The notes under the pieces are model-generated. The model saw only the letters and a program-made list of their open reading frames with translations. It was not told the DNA's origin and searched no databases. The translations under genes were made by a program, and so were the position numbers. 62,246 bases of DNA from Deltaproteobacteria bacterium. GTDB lineage: Bacteria; Desulfobacterota; Desulfobacteria; Desulfobacterales; JAABPS01. Numbering within the stretch: position 1 is the stretch's first letter; each line of letters opens with the position of its first letter. Location: NCBI GenBank assembly GCA_019309685.1, contig JAFDFT010000001.1, forward strand, positions 1 through 62,246. Reading direction: 5' to 3'. Shown here piece after piece: positions 51,659-58,790 of this stretch.

Positions 51659-51881
51659 TATTCATCCCCTTTTCTTTTTTATAGTTTTCAATAGCTTCCA
51701 TATGAGCCTCGTTTATTTTTTTCAGCCTGTTCCTTTCAATATCCTGGGCCTCCATTAAAGCCTCAATTATATGTTTTCGCTCTCTAATCATGCGCTTTTC
51801 AGTTACTTCAACTCCAACAAAAGGCCCAAATATAGCGAGCGTAACAAAAGAAATAACAATCAGCATGTAGTTTATATTCAT
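51651..51881 (-). CDS. Membrane-anchored coiled-coil protein
   Basis: A 76-residue protein with one N-terminal membrane helix (YMLIVISFVTLAIFGPFVG) and a long charged helix after it (KRMIRERKHIIEALMEAQD). The function is unknown. Confidence 0.5.
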   Translation of the reverse strand: MNINYMLIVISFVTLAIFGPFVGVEVTEKRMIRERKHIIEALMEAQDIERNRLKKINEAHMEAIENYKKEKGMNNG

Positions 51882-52087
51882 TACCCCTCCTTTTCTTCCA
51901 GCGGATATTCACACATTCCCTCTTTAAAATATCTGCAATAAAATATATTATAATGATCTTGCGGACATAAACATTCTTGTTTAGCCTTCTGATCTCTTTT
52001 GAAAATTATGTAATATCCGTAAGTAACCAGGATAATTAACAGACAGAGGAAAATTCCTACAACTATGCCTTTTTGGTATGGGTCCAT
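51881..52087 (-). CDS. Small membrane protein with Cys-rich tail
   Basis: A 68-residue protein with one membrane helix (GIVVGIFLCLLIILVTYGYY) followed by a tail with several cysteines (CLCPQDHYNIFYCRYFKEGM). It shares its last base with the next start. The function is unknown. Confidence 0.5.
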   Translation of the reverse strand: MDPYQKGIVVGIFLCLLIILVTYGYYIIFKRDQKAKQECLCPQDHYNIFYCRYFKEGMCEYPLEEKEG

Positions 52088-52623
52088 CCTATTTCCTTTT
52101 CGGTGTCTTTAAAGAGATTGTTGGTTATTTGCGTTAATTTTTCTGGTGAGTCTGTAATTAATAAATCTGTTTTATTATTACTAACAACCCGATAAGCTTC
52201 TATAAAATCCTTAACAAACCACTTTTCCTCAGATTCCTTCATATTACTACATAGAGCTGACCATGGGAATCTTTTTTCCATTAGCCATGTTGTTATTTTA
52301 TCGTCAAAATTTGGTTGCCAGGAAGCTCCCCGCTGCCGGATCTGACATAAAACCTCTGTTGCTTGTATTGCTGCCAAGGCTTCTATTGCTGGTTGTTGCG
52401 ACTCAATTGCTTTAACAAAGACGCCTACCGCTGGCATCCTGTTATAAATCCAATCATACATAACTTTTGTAAAAGCTTTCGCAACTTCTTCCATTGGAAA
52501 TTGTTTTAAAACTGTAAAATAAAGATTAAGTTGATCTTTTGTTATTTCTGGAACACTACAATTAATCTCAAAAGCTTTCATAAAAGTTGCGAACTTAGCT
52601 ACATCATTCTTTGATTGTCTCAT
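52063..52623 (-). CDS. Putative replicative helicase loader-like protein
   Basis: A 186-residue, mostly helical protein with FPMEEVAKAFTKVMYDWIYN and MPAVGVFVKAIESQQ, as in small phage proteins coded after DnaD-like genes that load or regulate the host helicase. There is no Walker motif. The ATG at 52623 overlaps the original reading frame of the upstream DnaD-like gene. Its function is inferred from neighbourhood. Confidence 0.5.
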   Translation of the reverse strand: MRQSKNDVAKFATFMKAFEINCSVPEITKDQLNLYFTVLKQFPMEEVAKAFTKVMYDWIYNRMPAVGVFVKAIESQQPAIEALAAIQATEVLCQIRQRGASWQPNFDDKITTWLMEKRFPWSALCSNMKESEEKWFVKDFIEAYRVVSNNKTDLLITDSPEKLTQITNNLFKDTEKEIGWTHTKKA

Positions 52624-52837
52624 TAATAAAATCCTCATATGGGTTTCTAATATTACCTTTTTTGTCGTTATATTTACCGCTTAATACTTTTGCAAAATTA
52701 GTCGGGCGCACCAACCAGAATAGATCAGCCGTCCAGCCGGTGTCGTTGTCACCCATTAAAAATTTACTCTTACCAACATATATAAAAAACTTTTCCCAAT
52801 TTTCTATAATCTGCCTTTTAGGATCTTCTCGCCAGCG
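52604..52837 (-). pseudogene. Displaced C-terminal part of the DnaD-like replication protein
   Basis: If one of two 43-base copies is removed, the upstream gene continues in this frame as NWEKFFIYVGKSKFLMG, then WTADLFWLVRPTNFAKVLSG, and stops at TGA 52606-52604. This is the normal ending of such proteins. In the sequence as given it is out of frame with the rest. Confidence 0.75.
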
Positions 52838-52880
52838 CCCAATTTTCTATAATCTGCCTTTTAGGATCTTCTCGCCAGCG
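52795..52880. repeat. Perfect 43-bp tandem duplication
   Basis: Positions 52795-52837 and 52838-52880 are identical. 43 is not a multiple of three, so it shifts the frame of the DnaD-like gene near its end. It may be a true duplication or an unmerged assembly overlap. Confidence 0.9.
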
Positions 52881-53417
52881 TGTCCTTAAGTGATTTTCAG
52901 AAGCGTCCGGCCATGATTCAATATGCGGAAGACTCGGTAATATTTTATGATAAAGTCCAATTATTTTTTTTTGTGGACAGGGAGGGGGCTTATACCCCTT
53001 TCCCTTAAGGGGTATATCTTCTTCTGCTTCTTCTTCTGCTTCTTCTTCTGTCTTGAGGATTTTCGGAGCGTCTGCGGAGGGACTACGGAGTTTACGCCTC
53101 GTCCACTCCCCTATTATTTCCGTGAATTTAGGAATAAAAACAATAACTTGTTCGTCATTAAAGGTTATTTCCCACTTGCCCGACTTTTGAATGTGTTTCA
53201 AACACTTCATAACGAGTGTGGATTGTCTTTTGTTTAACTTTCGACTGAGATATGATCGTGTTACGTTTAACTTCCAATCGTGTTTTGTTTTAAACTCCCG
53301 ACTGTAGATTTCTAAAACCCCAAAAAACACTAAATATCCATCAGCTCCAAACCTATCCATCAGGTCAAATATAAAAGGATCATCAAGGCTATCTGAGATA
53401 TGTTTAAACCACTTGAT
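52818..53417 (-). CDS. DnaD-like replication initiation protein, truncated by a 43-bp duplication, apparent AUC start
   Basis: A phage replisome organiser that would open the origin and recruit a helicase. The winged-helix N-terminus is clear: KWFKHISDSLDDPFIFDLMD then RFGADGYLVFFGVLEIYS. An acidic linker (EEEAEEEAEEDIP) and a DnaD-tail segment (ASENHLRTRWREDPKRQI) follow. The frame is then broken by the duplication and stops at 52818. No ATG fits the start: GGAGG is followed after six bases by ATC (53417-53415), where the family has Met. So AUC may be the start codon, giving 199 residues as read. Confidence 0.75.
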   Translation of the reverse strand: MKWFKHISDSLDDPFIFDLMDRFGADGYLVFFGVLEIYSREFKTKHDWKLNVTRSYLSRKLNKRQSTLVMKCLKHIQKSGKWEITFNDEQVIVFIPKFTEIIGEWTRRKLRSPSADAPKILKTEEEAEEEAEEDIPLKGKGYKPPPCPQKKIIGLYHKILPSLPHIESWPDASENHLRTRWREDPKRQIIENWALARRS

Positions 53418-53435
53418 TTGACACCTCCAAAAAAC

Positions 53436-53508
53436 AGAAGCTCTCAGGAACATGATCGGTTGCGATACCGCTCTTAACATTACTGTTAAAAGATTCCTGA
53501 GAGCTTCT
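53436..53508 (-). ncRNA. Structured leader (three-way-junction-like) before the DnaD-like gene
   Basis: On the leftward transcript a perfect 15-bp outer stem (arms 53494-53508 and 53436-53450) encloses two hairpins: CUUUUAACA/UGUUAAGAG (53484-53492 with 53471-53479) and CGGU/ACCG (53467-53470 with 53457-53460). A run of six U follows the outer stem, then the GGAGG of the gene. It could be an attenuator, a regulated leader or an origin-type structure. Confidence 0.65.
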
Positions 53509-53594
53509 CTGTCTTGCAAGTTTTATTAGTTTTACGCATTTCATCATTAGTTTCATATTCCCCCACTACTAAAACATTTTAAAAAAGTCAACAA

Positions 53595-53726
53595 CTAAAA
53601 CCACATGGCGCAAAATAAAAAACCGAGTACAAATCCTATAAACAAACTAATACCCATAATCCATAAGTCTCTGCTTAACTCAGGGCTTATTCTTTGTTCG
53701 TAAAGTTTTGGTTTGTATTCTGTCAT
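53595..53726 (-). CDS. Small membrane protein
   Basis: A 43-residue protein: a charged N-terminus (MTEYKPKLYEQRISPELSRD) and one membrane helix (WIMGISLFIGFVLGFLFCAM). A GGAG lies about ten bases before the ATG. It fills most of the 53.5-53.7 kb gap; the function is unknown. Confidence 0.5.
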   Translation of the reverse strand: MTEYKPKLYEQRISPELSRDLWIMGISLFIGFVLGFLFCAMWF

Positions 53727-53730
53727 TGAT

Positions 53731-53937
53731 TTAATCTCCATATAATATTTCCCTGGTGTTGTCTTTTAGTTCTTGCCAGACTGTAAATCCATTTCCAGGT
53801 TGCGCTTGCAGACGCTTAAACAATTCTTTTCCTTTTGGCGGACATTGTTTAATTAAAAATTCTACCATATAAAGCAAATCACCAACAGACTCTGCTTCAA
53901 GCATAATTAAATTACGCCCTTGCGTTACATGGTTCAT
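53731..53937 (-). CDS. Hypothetical early protein
   Basis: A 68-residue helical protein (SVGDLLYMVEFLIKQCPPKG, ELKDNTREILYGD). The ATG at 53937 follows GGAGG by seven bases. It is likely an early leftward gene next to the repressor. No family is recognised. Confidence 0.5.
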   Translation of the reverse strand: MNHVTQGRNLIMLEAESVGDLLYMVEFLIKQCPPKGKELFKRLQAQPGNGFTVWQELKDNTREILYGD

Positions 53938-53977
53938 GGCTTTACCTCCTGTTTTAGCCACTCCAGGACATAGCTCC

Positions 53978-54175
53978 TTAGAACAGCTCTTTCTGCGCCG
54001 TCCTCAAAAATTTACTTATTTTTTGCCGTTCTTCTTGAGTTGGGTCGTATAGGCCGGTGATTATCCGGCTGAAGCGGGCATGTTCTATGCCTGTCCCCTT
54101 AACTAAATCTTTGTTTCTCCAGCCATTTTTCCTAATGGCGCTTAATAGTTTGTGTCTATAATTTCTTACTTTCAA
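53978..54175 (-). CDS. Cro/CI-type HTH regulator (65 aa)
   Basis: A compact helix-turn-helix protein: RHKLLSAIRKNGWRNKDLVK, then GIEHARFSRIITGLYDPTQE and a final helix. It resembles Cro or lambda-type HTH-XRE regulators. The start is TTG at 54175 with GGAGGG before it. It is the first leftward gene, lying beside two palindromes and divergent promoters, so it probably controls the early switch. Confidence 0.7.
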   Translation of the reverse strand: MKVRNYRHKLLSAIRKNGWRNKDLVKGTGIEHARFSRIITGLYDPTQEERQKISKFLRTAQKELF

Positions 54176-54203
54176 AGGTTGCCCTCCTGTAATTTAAAAT
54201 CAA

Positions 54204-54221
54204 TGGTATCAATAAGTACCA
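54204..54221. promoter_or_regulatory. Palindromic operator candidate O1
   Basis: TGGTA and TACCA flank an 8-base centre and cover the -10 region of the leftward promoter. It is a likely site for the adjacent HTH regulator. Confidence 0.5.
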
Positions 54222-54241
54222 TAAGGGTTGGCTAATGTCAA
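54213..54241 (-). promoter_or_regulatory. Leftward early promoter
   Basis: TTGACA (54241-54236), a 17-base spacer and TACTTA (54218-54213) lie upstream of the HTH regulator gene. The -35 is a perfect sigma-70 match, the -10 is moderate. Confidence 0.55.
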
Positions 54242-54256
54242 GAACTATTATTCTTG
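54239..54256. promoter_or_regulatory. Palindromic operator candidate O2
   Basis: CAAGAA and TTCTTG flank a 6-base centre, between the two divergent promoters and touching the leftward -35 element. Confidence 0.5.
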
Positions 54257-54296
54257 TCTGGAATGGAATAAAATGAATAATAATTCAAAATAACTC

Positions 54297-54326
54297 TTGA
54301 CACCGTTTTTGGTTTGTGCCTATAAT
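54297..54326 (+). promoter_or_regulatory. Rightward early promoter
   Basis: TTGACA (54297-54302), 18-base spacer, TATAAT (54321-54326): a near-consensus sigma-70 promoter about 50 bases before the first rightward gene. Confidence 0.75.
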
Positions 54327-54373
54327 AAGCCAAAGTCGAAAAGGATTAGCCTAAATCAAAAAGGAGGTTTAAA

Positions 54374-54571
54374 ATGTATTTTGCAATAGATGAAAGCACC
54401 AAAGAGGTGGTTGACCAAAACGGTGTAAGGTTTACAGCCGGCCAGTTTCAGGAAATAAGAGAAAGGTACGACAGGCTTAATAAACCGCTTGATATGACCC
54501 TGAGTTGCCAAAGGCTTGTACGTTATAGATATGATTGGGGAAAGCTCGCTAAATTTTATAACGAAAACTAA
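54374..54571 (+). CDS. First early rightward gene, hypothetical
   Basis: A 65-residue protein (YFAIDESTKEVVDQNGVRFT, then DMTLSCQRLVRYRYDWGKLA) with an AAGGAGG ribosome site. Its position directly after the strongest promoter suggests an immediate-early product, for example an anti-host factor. No family is recognised. Confidence 0.55.
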   Translation: MYFAIDESTKEVVDQNGVRFTAGQFQEIRERYDRLNKPLDMTLSCQRLVRYRYDWGKLAKFYNEN

Positions 54572-54601
54572 AAATCCCAACCACCAACCCAGCCAGACAC
54601 A

Positions 54602-54718
54602 CCTTCGGGAATGTGAAAACCCGGGAAGGCGAAAGGGTTTAAAGTCCATCCATCAGACCTCACAGGCTCAAGCCGTGATAGCGTGATGGGTGAAGAAAGG
54701 AAAGCGGGAGGCTACGAA
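54602..54718 (+). ncRNA. Structured RNA between early genes 1 and 2
   Basis: In the 175-base gap, CCTTCGGG (54602-54609) pairs with CCC and GAAGG (54620-54622, 54625-54629). A 9-bp stem CATCCATCA/TGATGGGTG (54647-54655 with 54684-54692) encloses a nested hairpin TCAC-A-GGC/GCC-GTGA at 54660-54678. AGGCTACGAA at 54709-54718 is fully complementary to 55316-55325. It may be a leader that controls the next gene. Confidence 0.55.
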
Positions 54719-54746
54719 CCAACATTAATTTTTAAAGGAGATTAAA

Positions 54747-55013
54747 ATGCTATACGATTCAGATGGAAGAGACTCTATATCTACAGAAAGATTACCTGAA
54801 AGATGTGAACCTGACTATGAAAGCATGGTTGAAAGAATTAACAAAAAGATTGCAAAAACTTCGGCTTTTAAGGACGCAGCTTTGGACTATTTTGATGGGA
54901 AAAGAGCAAGCGGGAAAATGGCAGAGCTTATTGGCGAGTTGGTAACTGAAGAACGTCAGCTTTCGCAAGAACGATATAGCCTTATTAAACGCCAAGAAGC
55001 AGCTAAAAGCTAA
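54747..55013 (+). CDS. Small early protein, helical
   Basis: An 88-residue protein with MVERINKKIAKTSAFKDAAL and GKMAELIGELVTEERQLSQE, predicted helical. AAAGGAG precedes the ATG. It lies between two structured-RNA regions. The function is unknown. Confidence 0.5.
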   Translation: MLYDSDGRDSISTERLPERCEPDYESMVERINKKIAKTSAFKDAALDYFDGKRASGKMAELIGELVTEERQLSQERYSLIKRQEAAKS

Positions 55014-55028
55014 AAGCAATAAGTAAAG

Positions 55029-55325
55029 AGGCTACAAGAACAGTGTGCGCCCCTCAGTGAGGGCAGCTATAGCAGGGACGGCACAGCCAGCGCGCAATGC
55101 ATGCGCCGTTAATATAATTGCTTGCGAAACTGAGCGACCTGGCGGGGGCGCATATCCATCTTGGCTGCGGGAATTAAAGCCACTACAGGGCGTAGGTAAG
55201 TAGCAGTAGTCTGGAACCTGACAAAAACGCTGCAAATTTAATTCCCGTAGCCATTAACAAGCAGGCTGCGGAGGCCGCCGCCGAGTGAGGTCGGCGAAAC
55301 CGCTGTGAAACGGTCTTCGTAGCCT
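55029..55325 (+). ncRNA. Large (about 300 nt) structured non-coding RNA
   Basis: The 334-base gap 55014-55347 has no convincing gene. AGGCTAC (55029-55035) and GTAGCCT (55319-55325) could close it. Inside, a 16-bp stem with one G.U pair joins 55163-55178 and 55237-55252. Smaller hairpins occur at GCCGA/TCGGC (about 55279-55295) and ACCG/CGGT (about 55299-55314), and another near 55050-55065. The G+C content is higher than the surroundings. I recognise no known RNA family. It could be a phage regulatory RNA or an origin structure. Confidence 0.6.
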
Positions 55326-55347
55326 AACTATTAAGAGAGAAATCACA

Positions 55348-55452
55348 ATGGATGAAATCAGAGTAAAACTTGTCATTTATTATTTACAGACACGCACAAA
55401 AAGCTTTAAGGAAGCTTTAAGATTAGCTAAAGAGTTTATGGGAGAAACATAA
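55348..55452 (+). CDS. Very small helical protein
   Basis: A 34-residue frame (MDEIRVKLVIYYLQTRTKSF then KEALRLAKEFMGET). AGAGAG lies before the ATG and the next gene follows in 13 bases. The function is unknown. Confidence 0.4.
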   Translation: MDEIRVKLVIYYLQTRTKSFKEALRLAKEFMGET

Positions 55453-55465
55453 AAAAGGAGGAATA

Positions 55466-56638
55466 ATGGGAATTCAAGCATTAGAGAAAATCAAGGAGTT
55501 GATACCGGCTGAGGATTATAACGCTCTGTCTGGTATTGTTGGGAAAGACGTCATTTTTTTGGGCGAAAACGAGGCTTTTGCCTTAAAGGATAACGAGGGT
55601 GAAATTAGAGCCTTTAAACAGCGAGTGACGCTTTCCCACAAAGAAGGAACATTGATTCAACCCGTAAAGGGCGGGCCTTTCGTTATAAGCGCACAGGGTT
55701 ATGAAGTTTGGGCGGAAGCTGCTGGGGCTTGTGTAATCTTTCCTAAAGAGGTTCTTGTCGGGGGGCAATGGCAACCAAACCCCCATGTAGAACGGGACGA
55801 GACAAACAGACGAATACTCGCAGTACACGCAAGGGCTGTAGCCTTTCGGTTTTCTTCTAAGGGTATTCCCCAGGTGTCGGACTGGTCCACAATTTTTGAT
55901 ACTCCATCTTATCGCATGATAGACCTGTTGGCCAAAGCTAAAAGCACACCCCAGGCGTTCAGGTTGCTTCCTACAGGCGATAACCCAGATGGAAAGGGTA
56001 CATGGGCAGCATATCCGTTCGACGAAAGCATAACGCTGTGGATCAACACTTCTCACGATGAAGCGTTAAAGTGGTTTTCTCAGATCCTTAACAGAGAAAA
56101 GAAAGCCCTTGACTTCGCTCAGACATTTGCAAAAAGAAACGCCCTGAAACACCTTTCCGGCCTTCAAAAAGCACAATCAAACGTCTGGACTCTTTCTGTT
56201 CTTTGTTGGCGTCCCACCTCCGGAAACATAATTAAATGGGATGCTACTCAGTATATCAAACTTCAAGACAAGGTTGGCTCGCTGATTACCGGCAATGGTG
56301 ACGATTTTGCGCCCAATGTAAAGCAAATCGAATCGCAATCAGGACAGGAAAGAGTATCTGACGAGGAAGGCTTTGAAGGGATTGAAAAAGAGATCGATCC
56401 TGAAGACCAAGAGCCTGCCGAGACTAAAAAAGACGAACCAGAAACAAACAAGACTAATGCAGTATCATCCGAAGAGCAAAAGGTTATAAAAAATTATGAG
56501 GTAGCAAGGGACTCGTTTCCGGACGAATACGCCGCCGCTACAAAAAAATTAGGATTAATAGGGAAAACCCTGGCCATTGAAGACATGAACGCTATTTATA
56601 AAAGGGTTACGGACAGACTGAACGAACAGGCGGTATAA
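55466..56638 (+). CDS. Putative ssDNA annealing / recombination protein (390 aa)
   Basis: A 390-residue protein. The first 250 residues (GTLIQPVKGGPFVISAQGYE, VSDWSTIFDTPSYRMIDLLA, FAQTFAKRNALKHLSGLQKA) look like a compact domain of the type coded before SbcC-like genes in phage recombination blocks. The C-terminus is an acidic linker plus a helical tail. A RecT-like annealing role is inferred from the neighbours, not from a recognised motif. AAAGGAGG precedes the ATG. Confidence 0.5.
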   Translation: MGIQALEKIKELIPAEDYNALSGIVGKDVIFLGENEAFALKDNEGEIRAFKQRVTLSHKEGTLIQPVKGGPFVISAQGYEVWAEAAGACVIFPKEVLVGGQWQPNPHVERDETNRRILAVHARAVAFRFSSKGIPQVSDWSTIFDTPSYRMIDLLAKAKSTPQAFRLLPTGDNPDGKGTWAAYPFDESITLWINTSHDEALKWFSQILNREKKALDFAQTFAKRNALKHLSGLQKAQSNVWTLSVLCWRPTSGNIIKWDATQYIKLQDKVGSLITGNGDDFAPNVKQIESQSGQERVSDEEGFEGIEKEIDPEDQEPAETKKDEPETNKTNAVSSEEQKVIKNYEVARDSFPDEYAAATKKLGLIGKTLAIEDMNAIYKRVTDRLNEQAV

Positions 56639-56650
56639 AAGGGGGTAGCC

Positions 56651-57637
56651 ATGATAACAAGAGTTTCAGTGGTAGGGTTTAAGGGGTTAGAATTCACCCA
56701 CCGCTTAAAAAAGCGTAATCTCATTATAGGGCCTAACGGATCGGGCAAAAGCGCCATATCGGACACGATAGCGCTCACGGTTAATGGCAGGATTCCAGGA
56801 GCCGGAAAAACAAATCAAGCAATCATGGACGCCTTTGCGTCAAATAGTAAGATGTTTGTCGGCGTAGGCGTTGGAGATGAAGCACTATTCGAACGCCGGT
56901 TTATCCGGAATAGCAAAGGCAAGGTTACCCAAAAGTTCCAGGCGGGAAGCGGTCTGGTCACAAAAGAAAAGTTTATATCTGACTTTTCAGTGGCAGGCAA
57001 GCCGACAATTATTGATCTTTCCGCTTTTATTGGTCTTTCCGACCAAAAGAAAATCGATAATGTTTTTGAGTTGTATCCGCCAAAGGGCGACGTTATGGGC
57101 CTGCACGATCAGATTGAAGCTGCTACAGAGAGCCTAAACGAACTAACCACCACAATAAAACAAACAGAAGGGGTTATCGAAAAACTCACCGCTGATCAGG
57201 CAGAAATAGAACTACCTGCAGGGACCCTGGCCGAAGTTAATCAAGAGATAGAGAGAACCACCGCAGAAGTGAAGCTCGCCAGGAAAAACCTTTACACAGC
57301 ACAACAAAAAGAGGCTGAAAAAAAGGCAGCAGAAAAAGCCGAGGCAGCAGCCGCCGAGAATGCCAGAAGTGAAAAAGAAATTCTCGCCATGGCGGAAAGT
57401 GAAGAAAGTCCGGTGGAACCACCCGCAAATAGACCACAGCTCGGTGGAGATCCGGGTTATACGGCAAGAAACAGTGAAGACTTCCAGGATAGAGTTCACC
57501 CAGGCCCCAAGCCGGTCGAACCATCAGAAAACCCCGCAAGAATCAGCATATGGGCTATTATTAAAACCATAGAAAAAGCTGGGTGTACGTCATGCGCCGC
57601 ATTACTTCAGTGCAAAAAGGAATTGCGGAAATATTAA
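56651..57637 (+). CDS. Rad50/SbcC-like ATPase, N-terminal half
   Basis: A 328-residue protein with VSVVGFKGLEF and Walker A GPNGSGKS at residues 27-34, then VFELYPPKGD and a long alanine/glutamate-rich coiled coil (EAEKKAAEKAEAAAAENARS). It ends after CTSCAALLQC (312-321), a CxxC pair like the zinc hook of Rad50. Signature and Walker B motifs are missing here but present in the gene at 58791-59363. Two cassettes now lie between the halves, which may act as a two-subunit ATPase in DNA end processing. Confidence 0.8.
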   Translation: MITRVSVVGFKGLEFTHRLKKRNLIIGPNGSGKSAISDTIALTVNGRIPGAGKTNQAIMDAFASNSKMFVGVGVGDEALFERRFIRNSKGKVTQKFQAGSGLVTKEKFISDFSVAGKPTIIDLSAFIGLSDQKKIDNVFELYPPKGDVMGLHDQIEAATESLNELTTTIKQTEGVIEKLTADQAEIELPAGTLAEVNQEIERTTAEVKLARKNLYTAQQKEAEKKAAEKAEAAAAENARSEKEILAMAESEESPVEPPANRPQLGGDPGYTARNSEDFQDRVHPGPKPVEPSENPARISIWAIIKTIEKAGCTSCAALLQCKKELRKY

Positions 57638-57688
57638 AAGTTTTATGTCATGACGTATAATCTTATGTTATAAGCTGGTTCTTAAATT

Positions 57689-58393
57689 ATGAAAAATTAT
57701 TTATCCTTTGGTGGCGGTGTCAATTCGGTAGCATTATATCTGTATTTCCTCGACAATAATGTATCTTTTGAAGCTGTTTTTGTCGACCATGGCACCGATT
57801 GGCCCGAAACTTACGAGTATGTTAAGATGTTTAAAGATAAATATCCACTTACAGTCTTAAAACCAAGCATCCAGGGATATAATAATTTATATAAATATTG
57901 TTGGTTTAAAGAGTGGGTTCCATCGCCTTTGCGCAGGTGGTGTACGGACAAGTTTAAAATGAGAGCTATACATAAATATTGCCAAAAACCCTGCTGGCAA
58001 ATGCTTGGCATAGATTTTGGTGAACAGAAACGGGCCAAGATGAGCAGTAGCAAAGGCTTTGAGAACCGCTTTCCACTTATTGAAGCTGAAATCGATAGAG
58101 AGGGTTGTAAGGACATTATTCGCTCACACAAATTACCCTTACCCATTAAGTCCGGTTGTTTTATATGCCCCTATCAGAGAGTGCACCAGTGGAAAGAATT
58201 AAGGCGGAATCATCCCGGCTTGTTTTGTAAAGCTGTTGAATTGGAAAAACGAAATATGGAATATCGAAAGAGGCAAGGTAAAACTCCGATGTTTTTAAGT
58301 ATGTCAAAGAGATCATTACAAACCATAGTTGATGAAAAGCAACGACAAATATTTAAAGAAGACGAATATCCGCCTTGCAATTGCGGCTTATAA
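57689..58393 (+). CDS. PAPS-reductase / ATP-pyrophosphatase family protein (cassette gene 1)
   Basis: A 234-residue PP-loop protein: SFGGGVNSVALYLYFLDNN at the start is the ATP-pyrophosphate loop, then FVDHGTDWPETYEYV. Cysteines occur in RRWCTDKF, GCFICPYQRVHQWKEL and PPCNCGL. The family includes PAPS reductases and DndC-type sulfur-transfer enzymes; the substrate is unknown. Upstream is a GTTATAA; the stop lies inside TATAACAAG of an attC-like element. It is the first of two cassettes between the Rad50-like halves. A second relative lies at 60413. Confidence 0.75.
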   Translation: MKNYLSFGGGVNSVALYLYFLDNNVSFEAVFVDHGTDWPETYEYVKMFKDKYPLTVLKPSIQGYNNLYKYCWFKEWVPSPLRRWCTDKFKMRAIHKYCQKPCWQMLGIDFGEQKRAKMSSSKGFENRFPLIEAEIDREGCKDIIRSHKLPLPIKSGCFICPYQRVHQWKELRRNHPGLFCKAVELEKRNMEYRKRQGKTPMFLSMSKRSLQTIVDEKQRQIFKEDEYPPCNCGL

Positions 58394-58490
58394 CAAGCCG
58401 CTGAACTCTGAGCGGGAAAAGTCGGCACAAGGGCGGGAAGTCCGAAATAACTCATAAAAACGAGTGCGCCAGATTAGCTATATCGTTATA
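58389..58490 (+). mobile_element. attC-like recombination site 1
   Basis: It begins TATAACAAG (overlapping the stop of cassette gene 1) and ends GATTAG-CTAT-ATCGTTATA. The outer TATAAC/GTTATA are inverted, as in integron attC sites (RYYYAAC...GTTRRRY). Inner hairpins such as AGCCGCT/AGCGG exist. Length is 102 bases. The termini match those of site 2 while the middle differs. Confidence 0.5.
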
Positions 58491-58513
58491 TTTCTTGAGG
58501 AAGGGCTTTAAGG

Positions 58514-58720
58514 ATGAGCATTAAAATAGATCACATAGATTTGCAAAAAGGCGACCATCTTTTTGTAAGGTTTAAGGGTTGCGTTGAACATTCATTGGTA
58601 ATTAGTTGGTTAGAAAAAGATGAGCTTCCGACAGTATCCGGCCCTTTTAACTGCAAGTCTAAAAAATTTAAAGTGTCTATTCATGGAATGGAATTAATTA
58701 AAAAAGCAGACGAAATATAA
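58514..58720 (+). CDS. Hypothetical protein (cassette gene 2)
   Basis: A 68-residue beta-rich protein (KIDHIDLQKGDHLFVRFKG, then FNCKSKKFKVSIHGMELI). GAGGAAGGGC precedes the ATG. The stop TAA lies within TATAACAAG of attC-like site 2, as in gene cassettes. The function is unknown. Confidence 0.6.
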   Translation: MSIKIDHIDLQKGDHLFVRFKGCVEHSLVISWLEKDELPTVSGPFNCKSKKFKVSIHGMELIKKADEI

Positions 58721-58772
58721 CAAGTAAATGCACCTGACTCTAAAACGCAGAGCAGGTGATTAGATCGTTATA
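58716..58772 (+). mobile_element. attC-like recombination site 2
   Basis: 57 bases, the classical length of a 59-base element. It runs from TATAACAAG to GATTAGATCGTTATA, with inverted ends TATAAC/GTTATA, an unpaired 9/8-base inner loop, then CACCTG-CTCT/AGAG-CAGGTG with one A/C mismatch and a 7-base loop. Confidence 0.55.
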
Positions 58773-58790
58773 AAAGAAAGGAAAACCACG

